Part shown: positions 1-8,683 of the stretch, one piece after another
How the letters are laid out: each line of letters starts with the position of its first letter
Position numbering within the stretch: position 1 is the first letter of the stretch
Assembly: GCF_009914315.1 (NCBI RefSeq)
Contig: NZ_CP042596.1
Span: 3,844,001-3,908,000, forward strand
Direction of reading: 5' to 3'
Origin: Granulicella sp. WH15
GTDB lineage: Bacteria > Acidobacteriota > Terriglobia > Terriglobales > Acidobacteriaceae
Length of the DNA: 64,000 nucleotides
Program-made: the position numbers and the translations under genes
Notes under the pieces: model-generated
What the model saw: only the letters and a program-made list of their open reading frames with translations
Databases searched by the model: none
What the model was told of the DNA's origin: nothing

Positions 1-1
1 G

Positions 2-403
2 GAGTGCGTCGGTGACGTCTTCATGCTGATCGCGCTGGCGGATAAGCCGAACCGGTTCCAACTGGTGAACTCCTGCAAGACCAAGACCGGGTATACGGAT
101 ACCAACAACGGGAACGGCAGGACTCAGGACAAGAGCGGCGACGGCAAATTGAAGGTGACCTACATCTGGCCGTTTTCGAAGAAGTTCTGGGTGCTGGCGG
201 TGGGACCGGGGTATGAGTGGTCGCTGGTGGGTAACCCGAACCATAAGGACTTGCGGGTGCTGGCGCGGACCACGACGATGAAGCCGGAGGTGCTGGCAGA
301 GATTAAGGCGAAGGCTGCGGCTCAGGGGTTTCCTGTGGGCAAGCTGGTGATGACGCCGCAGACTCCGCGGCAGGTGGCTCGGAGGGAGAGCCGACAGCCT
401 TAA
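2..403 (+). CDS. Lipocalin family protein (Blc-like), 5' end outside window
   Basis: The reading frame is already open at base 2, so the N-terminus lies before the window; the internal ATG at 23 is not the start. The visible 133 residues match the C-terminal two thirds of bacterial lipocalins: the stretch FWVLAVGPGYEWSLVGNPN, then LRVLARTTTM, then a C-terminal GFPVGKLVMTPQ. In Blc this part forms strands G-H of the barrel and the closing helix. Lipocalins of this type bind lipids or hydrophobic ligands in the outer membrane or periplasm. The signal peptide and GxW motif would be upstream. Repeat B copy 1 follows within 6 bases. Confidence 0.85.
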   Translation, partial: ECVGDVFMLIALADKPNRFQLVNSCKTKTGYTDTNNGNGRTQDKSGDGKLKVTYIWPFSKKFWVLAVGPGYEWSLVGNPNHKDLRVLARTTTMKPEVLAEIKAKAAAQGFPVGKLVMTPQTPRQVARRESRQP

Positions 404-408
404 AGACA

Positions 409-460
409 CGCGTAGCGTCGAGAACCGCACGAAGTGCCGCCCGCCCGGCGTTAGGGCGCT
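409..460 (+). repeat. Dispersed repeat B, copy 1
   Basis: One of four copies of a roughly 54-base element with the shared core CGCACGAAGTGCCGCCCGCC followed by CGGCG and AGGGCG. It holds a small perfect inverted repeat (GCAC-GAA-GTGC) and a second one in the CG-rich half. The other copies are at 1721-1776 and 22228-22281 (inverted) and 5704-5757 (same orientation). It sits directly after the lipocalin stop codon. Confidence 0.85.
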
Positions 461-505
461 TTTGTTGTTGCTTTTATAACGATTCATTCCGCATAGAATC
501 GTTAC

Positions 506-1429
506 ATGGACATCAAGGAATCTCTCACGCGGCGGAAGCTGCTGATGCAGGCTGGTTTGTTAGCTGCGGGTGGCATCGTGACTCAAACGGGACTGGGCCA
601 GGAGCTGGCTGGGCTGGATGTTGCTTCGGCCGGGTCGATGAGGGCGATGCTGGAGGGACCGCTCAAAGCTGCTGCTGCGAGGACGCTGCATCTGGACCTA
701 CGTGCCCACTCCGAAGGAGCCGATGCCGTCGCGCAGGCGATCGTTAACGGAAATCTTCATGCGGATGTGTTTATCCCCGTCACGGCTGGCCCCATGTTGA
801 CCGTAATGCACGCCGGAAAGGCGGAGTCTGCGCAGCCAATTGCGCGCACGGAGCTGGTGCTCGTCTACAGCCCCAAGAGCCGCTTTGCTCCGCAGCTCGA
901 AGCCGCCGCCAGCGGTAAGGCAAACTGGTGGGAGGTGTTGCAGGAGCCAGGGCTTCGCATTGGGCGCGGGAATCCTGCCGCCGATCCGGGGGCGCGGGCG
1001 ATCCTCTTTGCCATGATGCTCGCGGCTGGGAAGTATGGCCAGCCGAACCTGGTGGAGAAGGTGCTCGGCCCTGCGCTGAACCCGGCGCAGATTGTGCCGG
1101 GGGTTCAGGCAGCATTGCAGAGTGGGAAGTTGGATGTGAGTTCTTCGTACAAGATTGGGGTTGGGAGTCTGCCGTATATTGCTCTGCCCAAGGAGATCAA
1201 CCTGAGCAGCCAGAGGGTGCGGGAGGAGCATCCGGAGGTTCGGTTGACGATCGGGGAGAAGACGTTTTATCCCGAGCCGCTGGTGTTTTATGCGGGGTTG
1301 GTGCGGGGGGCGGCGAATCCAGTTGGGGCGGCGGCGTTTTTGAAGTGGCTGCGGGGAGCAGAGGCGCAGGAGTTGTTTCGGCAGCATCAGTTTGAGGCGG
1401 TGGGGGATGTTGCGGAGATTCGTGCCTGA
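506..1429 (+). CDS. Periplasmic molybdate/tungstate-type substrate-binding protein
   Basis: This 307-residue protein has an N-terminal twin-arginine-like export signal (TRRKLL, then a hydrophobic stretch to about residue 32), which suggests export in folded form or as a lipid-free periplasmic protein. After it comes DVASAGSMRAML, the ligand-loop start typical of the ModA/WtpA group of extracellular solute-binding proteins, and DVFIPVTAGP, the second anion-loop region. Length and layout fit WtpA-like proteins that bind molybdate or tungstate. No permease or ATPase gene adjoins it: the next gene is a convergent TonB receptor about 410 bases away, so the partner transporter must be elsewhere. 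The exact oxyanion cannot be told from sequence. Confidence 0.75.
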   Translation: MDIKESLTRRKLLMQAGLLAAGGIVTQTGLGQELAGLDVASAGSMRAMLEGPLKAAAARTLHLDLRAHSEGADAVAQAIVNGNLHADVFIPVTAGPMLTVMHAGKAESAQPIARTELVLVYSPKSRFAPQLEAAASGKANWWEVLQEPGLRIGRGNPAADPGARAILFAMMLAAGKYGQPNLVEKVLGPALNPAQIVPGVQAALQSGKLDVSSSYKIGVGSLPYIALPKEINLSSQRVREEHPEVRLTIGEKTFYPEPLVFYAGLVRGAANPVGAAAFLKWLRGAEAQELFRQHQFEAVGDVAEIRA

Positions 1430-1433
1430 GGGG

Positions 1434-1655
1434 AAGAAAGCATACCTCGGGGCTAAAGCCGCGTCTGTGGCGGGTTTTAATGTCCGGGCTAAAGCCCGGA
1501 CCTACCCCAGAAGCAACGGCAAGGGCAGAAGCAACAGCAAGAGCAACGGCAAAAACAGAAGCAAGAGCAAAAGCAACGACAACGACAGAAGCAGATTCCT
1601 CCGCTTCGCTCCTGAATGACAACCAAGAAAACAGGCAACAACAAAGAAACAAGCA
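1434..1655 (+). repeat. Dispersed repeat A, copy 1 (paired hairpins plus hexamer tract)
   Basis: The element starts with AAGAAAGCATACCTCGG. Two short palindromes built on GGCTAAAGCC follow (1451-1460 and 1483-1502), then CCTACCCCAGAAGC, then 13 degenerate hexamers with period 6 (pattern RARRRC, for example AACGGC, AAGGGC, AACAGC), and it closes with a conserved tail beginning AGATTCCTCCGCTTCGCTCC. Copy 2 is at 19934-20153 with the same order and the same hexamer count but a different hexamer sequence. The second palindrome differs between copies by compensating changes on both arms. It lies immediately after the binding-protein gene. Confidence 0.85.
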
Positions 1656-1720
1656 ATAACCGGGTGGGCCGTTCATTGGCGGCTTCATCGGCGATGAATG
1701 GCGGCTAGATCAAGTGCAAC

Positions 1721-1776
1721 AACGCCCTCGCGCCGGGCGGGCGGCACTTCGTGCGGTTTTGGACGCTTCGCGTGTT
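1721..1776 (-). repeat. Dispersed repeat B, copy 2 (inverted)
   Basis: On the minus strand this reads CACGCGAAGCGTCC, then the common core CGCACGAAGTGCCGCCCGCC, and ends in CGAGGGCG. It lies about 60 bases downstream of the TonB receptor stop codon, in the convergent gap, so it may be transcribed at the 3' end of that mRNA. Confidence 0.85.
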
Positions 1777-1839
1777 TCTTTGCAAAAGAAAACCCCATCT
1801 CTCAGGTTCGAGAGATGGGGTTTGTGCGACTCGTTGCTC

Positions 1840-4305
1840 TTAGAAAGAGAACTGCAATGAGCTGGAGATCGTCCGCGGGGGCGCCAGGTGAGCCGTGTTG
1901 CTGCTAGCGTTCGTCCCCGTAATATCGCCCGCCGCAATCGTGGAGTAGTAGCGCACGTTGCCCAGGTTGTTCGCCGTAAACCGCAGCGTGGCCAGTTTGG
2001 TGAAGATCGTGCGCGAGTAGCGGGCACCGAGGTCGAAGGTGTTGAATCCGCCCGTCGAGTGCAGGTTCTCGTCGTCCTGCGGACGCCGCCCCGTGAACTG
2101 CCAGTTGCCCGTCACGCTCAGGTTGGTGACACCCGGCACGCGATACTCGCCGTACAGGTTGGAGTGGTAGCCGGGGATGCCGACGAACCGCTTGCCGTCG
2201 GTGGCCGCGACGCCGGTATCGTTCAGCCTCGCGTTCAGAGTGGTGAAGCCGCCGTCGAGCAGCAGCCGGTGGAAGAGCGTGCCCTGAGCCGAAAGCTCGG
2301 CGCCGTAGTTCACCTGCTTGCCGACGATCTCGAAGATCGTCTGGCCAGCGGTGCCGAAGGCTACGGTATTGGCGAAGGGCCGCTCCAGTCGGAAGAGCGC
2401 CGCCGTCAGGTTGATCGGGCGGGCGCTGGTCTTGAAGCCCAGCTCCCACTCCTTGCTGCGATAGGGCGCGAGCGCCTGATTGGCGTTCACCGTGCCGCCC
2501 GGAGCAATGTCTCCCTGTTGCAGGCTGCTGGCGTAGGTGGCGTAGGCGGTCGTCGAGGCCGTCGGCTTGTACATGACGCTGACCGACGGGCTGATGCCGT
2601 TCTTGTTCGAGCCGCTGGTGCGCACGTTGCTGGAGTTGTTGTTATCGACGCCGATCCAGTCCTGGCTGGCGGCCAGACGGACGGAGAAGCGATAGGGGAA
2701 GGTAATGAGGTCGCCCAGGTTGAAGCCCTGCTGGTGTACGACGGCGGACTGGTAGAGATTGCGGTTCTGCGGCAGGCCCGCGGCGGGCGGCGCGAAGATG
2801 ACCGGGGCGTTGATGTTGGCCGTGCCCAGCAGGACGTTGGCCGCGGCGGGGGCAATGTAGGCGTACTGGTTGAAGCGGTAGCCCTCGCTGGCCAGGACGA
2901 CGTCCTGCTTGATGCCCCAGCGCGCGATGGTTCCGGTGATGTAGCCCAGGTCGCTCTCGACGCCGAAGCGCGGCGCGAAGCCGGTGGCCAGAGAGGTGCT
3001 GTAGTTGCCGTTGTTGTCGGTCAGGTTGTTGACCGGCGTGTCGATGAAGCGGTCGAGCCGCTGCGCCAACGCTCCGGCCATCGCGTGCCAGTTGGGCGAG
3101 AAGTCGTGGAGCAGGCGAACGCTGGTGCTCTGCGTGGTCAGGTTGATTCCGGCATACGCTTGCCCGTAGCCCACGCGGGTGGGGTCGGGCGCGCCGGGCA
3201 GGATCAGCGTGGGCGCGGGGTTCTGGGTGGTGCCCTTTACGGCCTTGTTGGGACCGTAGGTGAACCAGCCGGGGTAGCCGCGCTGGACGATGTCGTAGGC
3301 GCTGTAGTGGGCGTCGAGCGTGGTGCGGTTGGTGGGGCGAAGGTCGAAGGCGAACTCGGCGAGGCGGCGGCGCAGGCGGCTCTGCTCCACGTAAGCCGTG
3401 CCGTCTCCGAAGAGGAGGTTGGTGCGGTAGCCGAAGATCTTGTGCGGGCCGAGGCGGCCTCCGGCGTCGCCGTAGGCGGTGCCGATGGAGCTGCTGTCCT
3501 GCTCGAGGTAGAGGTTGGCGGTGCGATCTTCCGTCGGGCGCTTGAGCACGAAGTCGAACATGCCGGAGGGGTTGGCAGGGCCGTACATGGCCGCGCCGAG
3601 GCCGTTTTCTACCTGCAATTCTTGGTACTGCTCCATCGCGTTGCCGCCCGTGATGGCGATGGCCATGCCGTCCATGCGGGTGTTCTGCGCGATACTGCCC
3701 TGCACGCCGCGTGTGGACGGGCGCAGGATCTCCGAGCCTTGCTGCTCGGTGAAGCCGACCAGCGGCATGAACTTGAAGGCGTCGCGCAGGCTCTTGACCT
3801 GAGTGTTGACGATCTGGTCGGAGGGCAGGACCGTGATGGTGTACGGCTGGTTGACGATGGGTGCGGAGCCCATGACGCCCTGATCGACGTTATCGACGTA
3901 GTAGCCGTTGGCCGGGGTACCTGCACTGCCGCCGTTGACCGTGATGGACGTACTGGCTCCGGCAAGGGTAAAGGTGAGGTCGCGGGTCAGGCTTTGGCCA
4001 GCCGCAAGGACGATCGAAGGAAGGACGATGGGCGCGAACCCGGCCTTATGCGCCTCGAGGCTGTAGGTGCCGGGGGCCACGGAGGAGAACGTGTACTGCC
4101 CGGACTGGTTGGTGGCCGCGTCGAGCGTGGCCGACGACTGCGTGCTGTGCAGCGTCACCGTGGCATTGGCGACGACGGACTGGTCGGGATCTTTGACGGT
4201 GCCGCTGAGCTGGGCTGTTTGGGCAAAAGCCGGAGATGCTGCCAGCAGCCATGAGAATAACGCTAAAAAAGGAAGAGACAGACGAACGAAAGCGTAGCGA
4301 GACAT
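1840..4305 (-). CDS. TonB-dependent receptor with N-terminal carboxypeptidase-regulatory domain
   Basis: An 821-residue outer-membrane receptor. Residues 1-28 are a Sec signal ending ASPAFA. Residues about 30-115 form a carboxypeptidase-regulatory-like (beta-sandwich) domain, with LSGTVKDPDQSVVANATVTL and APGTYSLEAHKAGF. A plug domain follows (about 140-260, with PYTITVLPSDQI, RPSTRGVQGS, NGLGAAMYG). The rest is a beta-barrel that ends in the typical C-terminal aromatic strand (SSSLQFSF). Plug wording resembles siderophore receptors of the FecA/FhuA group, so ferric-siderophore uptake is the best guess, but the substrate is not shown. The gene stands alone between convergent and divergent neighbours. 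Confidence 0.88.
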   Translation of the reverse strand: MSRYAFVRLSLPFLALFSWLLAASPAFAQTAQLSGTVKDPDQSVVANATVTLHSTQSSATLDAATNQSGQYTFSSVAPGTYSLEAHKAGFAPIVLPSIVLAAGQSLTRDLTFTLAGASTSITVNGGSAGTPANGYYVDNVDQGVMGSAPIVNQPYTITVLPSDQIVNTQVKSLRDAFKFMPLVGFTEQQGSEILRPSTRGVQGSIAQNTRMDGMAIAITGGNAMEQYQELQVENGLGAAMYGPANPSGMFDFVLKRPTEDRTANLYLEQDSSSIGTAYGDAGGRLGPHKIFGYRTNLLFGDGTAYVEQSRLRRRLAEFAFDLRPTNRTTLDAHYSAYDIVQRGYPGWFTYGPNKAVKGTTQNPAPTLILPGAPDPTRVGYGQAYAGINLTTQSTSVRLLHDFSPNWHAMAGALAQRLDRFIDTPVNNLTDNNGNYSTSLATGFAPRFGVESDLGYITGTIARWGIKQDVVLASEGYRFNQYAYIAPAAANVLLGTANINAPVIFAPPAAGLPQNRNLYQSAVVHQQGFNLGDLITFPYRFSVRLAASQDWIGVDNNNSSNVRTSGSNKNGISPSVSVMYKPTASTTAYATYASSLQQGDIAPGGTVNANQALAPYRSKEWELGFKTSARPINLTAALFRLERPFANTVAFGTAGQTIFEIVGKQVNYGAELSAQGTLFHRLLLDGGFTTLNARLNDTGVAATDGKRFVGIPGYHSNLYGEYRVPGVTNLSVTGNWQFTGRRPQDDENLHSTGGFNTFDLGARYSRTIFTKLATLRFTANNLGNVRYYSTIAAGDITGTNASSNTAHLAPPRTISSSLQFSF

Positions 4306-4475
4306 CGCGCTCCTTGAGAGTAGGCAGTCTCATTTCTGGCTCTATATCGCTCTGGCTCAGTCTGAGACGCACAAAAAGTAACGGTGGGAGAACGTATGGT
4401 GCAGCTGCGCGTATCGGCGCATGAACGCTGCTCGGAATGACGAGAACGGAATCCCTTCAGTATGTGAATTTATAC

Positions 4476-4493
4476 GAATGTAACCGTACATTC
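4476..4493. promoter_or_regulatory. Perfect dyad GAATGTA-N4-TACATTC
   Basis: A 7-base perfect inverted repeat with a 4-base spacer lies 17 bases before the first ATG of the MerR-type gene, in the gap shared with the divergent TonB receptor. MerR-type regulators usually bind dyads of about this size inside their own promoter. I infer it may be an operator; no -10/-35 pair is clear enough to name. Confidence 0.4.
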
Positions 4494-4509
4494 AAGCCGA
4501 GGGCCAAGC

Positions 4510-5685
4510 ATGCGAAGGACTTGTAACCATCTGGGTCACGAGTTATTCCGGCACAGAGCCGACCCGCTTGCGGAGACGGCGTCTCTCTGGAAAATCTCTG
4601 GAAAACTTGATGGAAAGCGTTTAGAACCACATTTGGTACACGATATCCACCCCTTTTCACTCCTATTTGATGGAAGGGTCTTGATTGGTAACCTGCCACC
4701 CCGCATACTCCAGACAGAACCTGCGCAGGCAGGCAGACGAGAGTCCCAATTGACCCGATATACTCGCCAGGACGTTCTTCGCATCTTGCAGCTTCCGGCT
4801 CGCCACCTGGCGGCATGGGAGCGCGAGGGGCTCATTCGTCCCGAGGGCGCCTCCGACTCGGAGGCGCGGTATACCTTTGAACACCTCTCCCAGATCCGTG
4901 CGCTGCGCGAGATGTACTCGGCGCGCATCTCGGCACGGAGCATCCGCGCCTCGATCGACGCCATGCAGCGCGTCAGCGGGATGAGGAATCCGCTGACTGA
5001 ATCGACCGCGGTACGGCGGGGATCGCGGATCAACTTCCGCATCGGCGGCGCGCTGGTGGACCCGGTGACGCGGCAGTTGGCCTTTGACTTCGACCTCGCG
5101 GGCAGCGGGCGGCAGATGACCGTGGTGCGGCGGGGTGGCGTGGCAGCCGCACAGGACGCGACCCGGAGCAATGCGCAGGTACAGGAGATGTTCCTGCGGG
5201 CGGTCCAACTGGAAGAAAACCCCACGACGATTCCCGATGCGGCGCTGCTCTATGAGGCGATTCTGGAGCTGCGCCCGGAGCACGCCCCGGCGTGCATCAA
5301 CCTGGGCACCATCCGGTATAACCAGCGGAACTTCAGCGGCGCGGAGACGATGTATCGGCGGGCCACCGAGTCCGATCCCAGCTATGCTCTGGCGTTCTTC
5401 GACCTGGGCAATGTGCTGGATGAGATGCAGGATCTTGCCGGGGCCATCATTGCTTATCGGCGGGCGATTGAGATTGTGCCTGGGTATGCTGATGCGCACT
5501 ATAACCTGGCGCTGGCATATGAGCGGGTGGGCGAGCGGCGGCGGGCGCTGCGGCACTGGATGGCGTATGTAAGGCTGGACCCGATGGGGCCGTGGAGTCT
5601 TCATGCGCGGACCCAGGCGAGGAAGATTTTGTCGCTCGACCAGCTTTCGATTGTGAGCCGCGGCGGGCGGACAGTCGGCGCGTAG
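4510..5685 (+). CDS. MerR-type HTH and TPR fusion regulator
   Basis: The certain part starts around base 4750, where TRYTRQDVLRILQLPARHL opens a MerR-like winged helix (with AAWEREGLIRP as the wing). A linker and a central segment of unknown fold follow (about 150-230 of 391). Three TPR units come next (ALLYEAILELRPEHAPACIN, NFSGAETMYRRATESDP, DLAGAIIAYRRAIEIVPGYA). The N-terminal 80 residues from the ATG at 4510 look atypical, and a TTG at 4750 is a credible alternative start. The fusion suggests a DNA-binding regulator that recruits a protein partner through its TPR part; no ligand-binding domain is seen. A dyad upstream may mean autoregulation. Confidence 0.75.
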   Translation: MRRTCNHLGHELFRHRADPLAETASLWKISGKLDGKRLEPHLVHDIHPFSLLFDGRVLIGNLPPRILQTEPAQAGRRESQLTRYTRQDVLRILQLPARHLAAWEREGLIRPEGASDSEARYTFEHLSQIRALREMYSARISARSIRASIDAMQRVSGMRNPLTESTAVRRGSRINFRIGGALVDPVTRQLAFDFDLAGSGRQMTVVRRGGVAAAQDATRSNAQVQEMFLRAVQLEENPTTIPDAALLYEAILELRPEHAPACINLGTIRYNQRNFSGAETMYRRATESDPSYALAFFDLGNVLDEMQDLAGAIIAYRRAIEIVPGYADAHYNLALAYERVGERRRALRHWMAYVRLDPMGPWSLHARTQARKILSLDQLSIVSRGGRTVGA

Positions 5686-5703
5686 GTACTTGATCTTTGC
5701 TTT

Positions 5704-5757
5704 TACGCGGAGCGTCCAAGACTGCACGAAGTGCCGCCCGCCCGGCGTTAGGGCGTC
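5704..5757 (+). repeat. Dispersed repeat B, copy 3
   Basis: Same orientation as copy 1: TACGCGGAGCGTCC, then the core CGAAGTGCCGCCCGCCCGGC and TTAGGGCG. It lies 18 bases after the MerR-TPR stop codon and before the acyl-CoA dehydrogenase gene. Confidence 0.85.
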
Positions 5758-5826
5758 TTTAAAGCCTCTAAGCCAGTTCCCTTTCCGCGATGCTAGACTT
5801 CCGATGTTTTCCGGAGGTCTTTTTCC

Positions 5827-6987
5827 GTGTCCTTGAAGCCTCAGATGCCCCGCGCCCTTACCCAGCTTAGTGAAGATGAACTCCTCTTTCAGCAGTCGGT
5901 CGAGCAGTTTGCCCGAGAGCGTATTGCTCCTCTGTCGCGGCAGATGGACGAGACGCAGCAGCTCGACGCCGGATTGCTGAAGCAGCTTTTCGAGCTGGGG
6001 CTGATGGGCATCGAGATTCCCGAGCAGTACGGCGGCGCGGGCGGGACGTTCTTCGAGGCGATCCTGGCCGTGGAGGCCATCTCGGCGGCTGACCCCGCCG
6101 TGGGTGTGCTGGTCGATGTGCAGAACACCCTCTGCATCAATGCGCTGGCACGCTGGGCGAACGACGGCCAGAAGCAGCGATACCTGCCCCGGCTGGCGAA
6201 GGATACGGTTGGCGCGTACTGCCTCTCCGAAGCGGCCAGCGGCTCCGACGCGTTTGCGTTGCAGACACGGGCAACCCAACGCGGCGACGACTACGTGCTG
6301 AACGGGCAGAAGCTCTGGATCACCAACGCGAAGGAGGCCGGGATCTTCCTGGTCTTTGCGACGCTCGATCCGGCGCTGGGGTACAAGGGGATTACGGCGT
6401 TTGTGGTCGAGGCGGGCACGCCGGGGTTCGCGCTGGGCAAGAAGGAAGACAAGCTCGGAATACGTGCGTCGAGCACCTGTGAGCTGGTCTTCAATGAGTG
6501 CGTGGTGCCTGCGGCGAATCTGCTGGGCGAGCCGGGCAAAGGCTACAAGATCGCCATCGAGACGCTGAACGAGGGGCGGATCGGCATCGGCGCGCAGATG
6601 CTGGGGCTGGCGCAGGGAGCCTTCAACCATGCGGCGGCGTGGGCCAAGGTGAGGAAGCAGTTCGGCAAACCGCTGGCCGAGTTTCAGGCGATGCAGTTTC
6701 AGTTGGCCGAGATGGCGACCGGGATCGAGACTGCTCGTCTGCTGGTCTATAACGCCGCGCGGCTGAAGGACAACGGAGCGGAGTTCCTGAAGGAGGCGGC
6801 GATGTGCAAGTACATCGCCAGCCAGGTGGCGGAGAAGGTGGCGTCGCTGGCGGTAGAGGTCTTCGGCGGGGCGGGGTTTGTGAAGGATTATCCGGTAGAG
6901 AAGCTGTATCGCGATGCCAAGATCGGCAAGATCTATGAGGGCACGTCGTTTATGCAGTTGGCCACGATTGCGAAGCTGGTGCTCTGA
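5827..6987 (+). CDS. Acyl-CoA dehydrogenase (short/branched-chain type)
   Basis: A 386-residue flavoprotein of the usual family length. It oxidises acyl-CoA to trans-2-enoyl-CoA and passes electrons to electron-transfer flavoprotein. N-terminal helical domain: LGLMGIEIPEQYGG. Middle beta-domain: YCLSEAASGSDAF and LNGQKLWITNA, the FAD and substrate contacts. C-terminal domain: RKQFGKPLAEFQAMQFQLAE and FGGAGFVKDYPVEKLYRD. The motif KIYEGTS near residue 370 contains the glutamate that acts as catalytic base in short- and branched-chain enzymes. The start is GTG at 5827 after an AGG-rich stretch. It is not in an operon with other beta-oxidation genes. Confidence 0.92.
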   Translation: MSLKPQMPRALTQLSEDELLFQQSVEQFARERIAPLSRQMDETQQLDAGLLKQLFELGLMGIEIPEQYGGAGGTFFEAILAVEAISAADPAVGVLVDVQNTLCINALARWANDGQKQRYLPRLAKDTVGAYCLSEAASGSDAFALQTRATQRGDDYVLNGQKLWITNAKEAGIFLVFATLDPALGYKGITAFVVEAGTPGFALGKKEDKLGIRASSTCELVFNECVVPAANLLGEPGKGYKIAIETLNEGRIGIGAQMLGLAQGAFNHAAAWAKVRKQFGKPLAEFQAMQFQLAEMATGIETARLLVYNAARLKDNGAEFLKEAAMCKYIASQVAEKVASLAVEVFGGAGFVKDYPVEKLYRDAKIGKIYEGTSFMQLATIAKLVL

Positions 6988-7125
6988 AATTCTGTTTCCG
7001 GGCAACGGGAGGACCGATGCCTTTTGAGGCATCGAGACAAGGTATACGCGTCATGAAGTAACCGCCCTCCGCGCAGGAGGCCCGTCCGGCAGGACGTCTT
7101 TCTGGATTTACAGAAAGAGTTCCTC

Positions 7126-7180
7126 AGCGGTTAAAGCCGTTTTATTGGCGTGTATGGATGGCACGGCTGAAGCCGTTCCC
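7126..7180 (+). repeat. REP-like pair of GCTRAAGCC palindromes
   Basis: Two imperfect palindromes, AGCGGTTAAAGCCGTT and CACGGCTGAAGCCGTT, are separated by about 20 bases in the gap before the MFS gene. They resemble the two palindromes that open repeat A, but the hexamer tract and tail are missing. I read it as a relative or remnant of the same repeat family. Confidence 0.5.
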
Positions 7181-7232
7181 TTAAGGCAGAGGGGTAGCTG
7201 AGAGCGGTACACTGTGGTCAGGCCAATTGACC

Positions 7233-8498
7233 ATGAGACTAAAGACCACCTCGGCCGAAGACGCGAAACAAAGCCCCTCTCACGCGCCTCTATCGTTCCT
7301 GGGACTCGCCTGTGCCGTCGGCGTTTCTTCCATTTATTACAACCAGCCGCTGCTGCTGGACATGGCCAACACCTACCATGCGACCGCCGGGCACACCGGC
7401 TTTGTCGCCGTGGCGACGCAGGTGGGGTACGCGTGCGGGCTGCTACTGTTCGTACCACTCGGCGACGTGCTCGAACGCCGCTCGCTGATGATGCGGATGT
7501 ACGGCGGCGTGGCGGTGGCGCTGCTGCTGGTGGCGCTCGCGCCCAACCTGACGTCTCTGATACTGGCCAGCGTGCTGGTGGGTGTGCTGGCGTCGGTGAC
7601 GCACATCGTGCTGCCTATCGCGCCGGACCTGGTGACCGATGCGCAGCGGGGACGCGCCATCGGCATTGTGATGACAGGGCTTCTGCTGGGCGTGCTGCTG
7701 GCGCGCACCTTCTCCGGTTGGATCTCGAAGATCCACGGCTGGCGCTGGGTTTATGTGGCCGCCGCCGTCATCAATGCCAGCTTTGTGCCGTTGTTGTGGC
7801 GCAAGATGCCTCGGCTGGAGCCGCGGCAGAGCCTCCGCTATGGACAGGCGATGCGCTCGCTGTGGACGCTGGTGCGCACGCAGCCTCTGCTGCGAGAGTC
7901 GTGCGTGATTGGGGCGCTGGCGTTTGCGTCCTTTAGCTGCTTCTGGACGACGCTGGCCTTCCTGCTCGACAGCCACTATGGACTGGGCGCGGGTGTGGCT
8001 GGGACCTTCGGCATCGTGGGCGCGGCGGGCGCGATGGTGGCTCCGTTTGCGGGACGGGCCTCGGATAAGCATGGGCCGCGCTGGGTGGTGGCGGTGGGAC
8101 TGGCGATTCTGGCTGCGTCGTACCTGCTGCTGTGGGGAGAAGAGGTCGCGAAGATGCCTACCTATCTCCATATTGCCGGGCTGTTCCTCGGCGTTGTCAT
8201 CCTCGACCTCGGCGCGCAGATGACGCAGGTGGCCAACCAGACCCGGATCTTTGGGCTGGTGCCGTCGGCGCGGAGCCGCCTGAATACGGTCTATATGGTG
8301 ACTTATTTTTCCGGCGCGGCGATCGGCTCGGCGCTGGCCACGATTGCGTGGGTGAGGTGGCACTGGAATGGGGTTTGCGTGCTGGCTATCGCGTTAGTGG
8401 CGCTGGCGGCGCTACGGCACATCACCGGATTGCCCGATGTAAAGCGGCAGGACGGTCAGCCGATGGACACGGATGCAGAGATGATCGAACTGGCGTAG
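7233..8498 (+). CDS. MFS transporter
   Basis: A 12-helix major facilitator of about 421 residues. Family signs are SSIYYNQPLLLDMA at the first helix, the loop 2-3 motif PLGDVLERRSLMM (variant of GxLaDrxGrr), and a repeat of it in the second half (FAGRASDKHGPRW). The type resembles YgaY-like and other uncharacterised drug or metabolite exporters. I prefer the ATG at 7233; an in-frame TTG lies at 7227. No regulator is adjacent and the substrate is unknown. Confidence 0.85.
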   Translation: MRLKTTSAEDAKQSPSHAPLSFLGLACAVGVSSIYYNQPLLLDMANTYHATAGHTGFVAVATQVGYACGLLLFVPLGDVLERRSLMMRMYGGVAVALLLVALAPNLTSLILASVLVGVLASVTHIVLPIAPDLVTDAQRGRAIGIVMTGLLLGVLLARTFSGWISKIHGWRWVYVAAAVINASFVPLLWRKMPRLEPRQSLRYGQAMRSLWTLVRTQPLLRESCVIGALAFASFSCFWTTLAFLLDSHYGLGAGVAGTFGIVGAAGAMVAPFAGRASDKHGPRWVVAVGLAILAASYLLLWGEEVAKMPTYLHIAGLFLGVVILDLGAQMTQVANQTRIFGLVPSARSRLNTVYMVTYFSGAAIGSALATIAWVRWHWNGVCVLAIALVALAALRHITGLPDVKRQDGQPMDTDAEMIELA

Positions 8499-8683
8499 CA
8501 CTTCGTGCCGTTATCCGTAAGTGGTCTTTTTGTGGTCCTCCCGCTGGTTGGAAGCAAGAGATGCTCTCTCCGACAGGGCAGACGCCGATGCTCCTGTCAT
8601 CCCAACGCTCACATCCTCCTGGAGCCATGGCCCTTCGGTGCAAGAACTCTCTTTTACCTAAGTTCGACAATCTCGGATAAATA

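Noticed and set aside
1500..1600. Hexamer tract as a CRISPR array
   Set aside because: The units are only six bases and degenerate, without spacers; no cas genes are present in the window.
1392..1619. A 75-codon frame with RSNGKGRSNSKSNGK-like repeats
   Set aside because: It is produced by the hexamer tract of repeat A; the second copy is read in a different frame and does not keep the peptide.
1888..4254. A 788-codon open frame opposite the TonB receptor
   Set aside because: It is rich in V, A, G and R without domain patterns and is the mirror of a clear receptor gene; a codon-bias shadow.
4663..7032. A 789-codon minus-strand frame opposite the MerR-TPR and acyl-CoA dehydrogenase genes
   Set aside because: It has no recognisable motif and spans two well-supported genes and a repeat.
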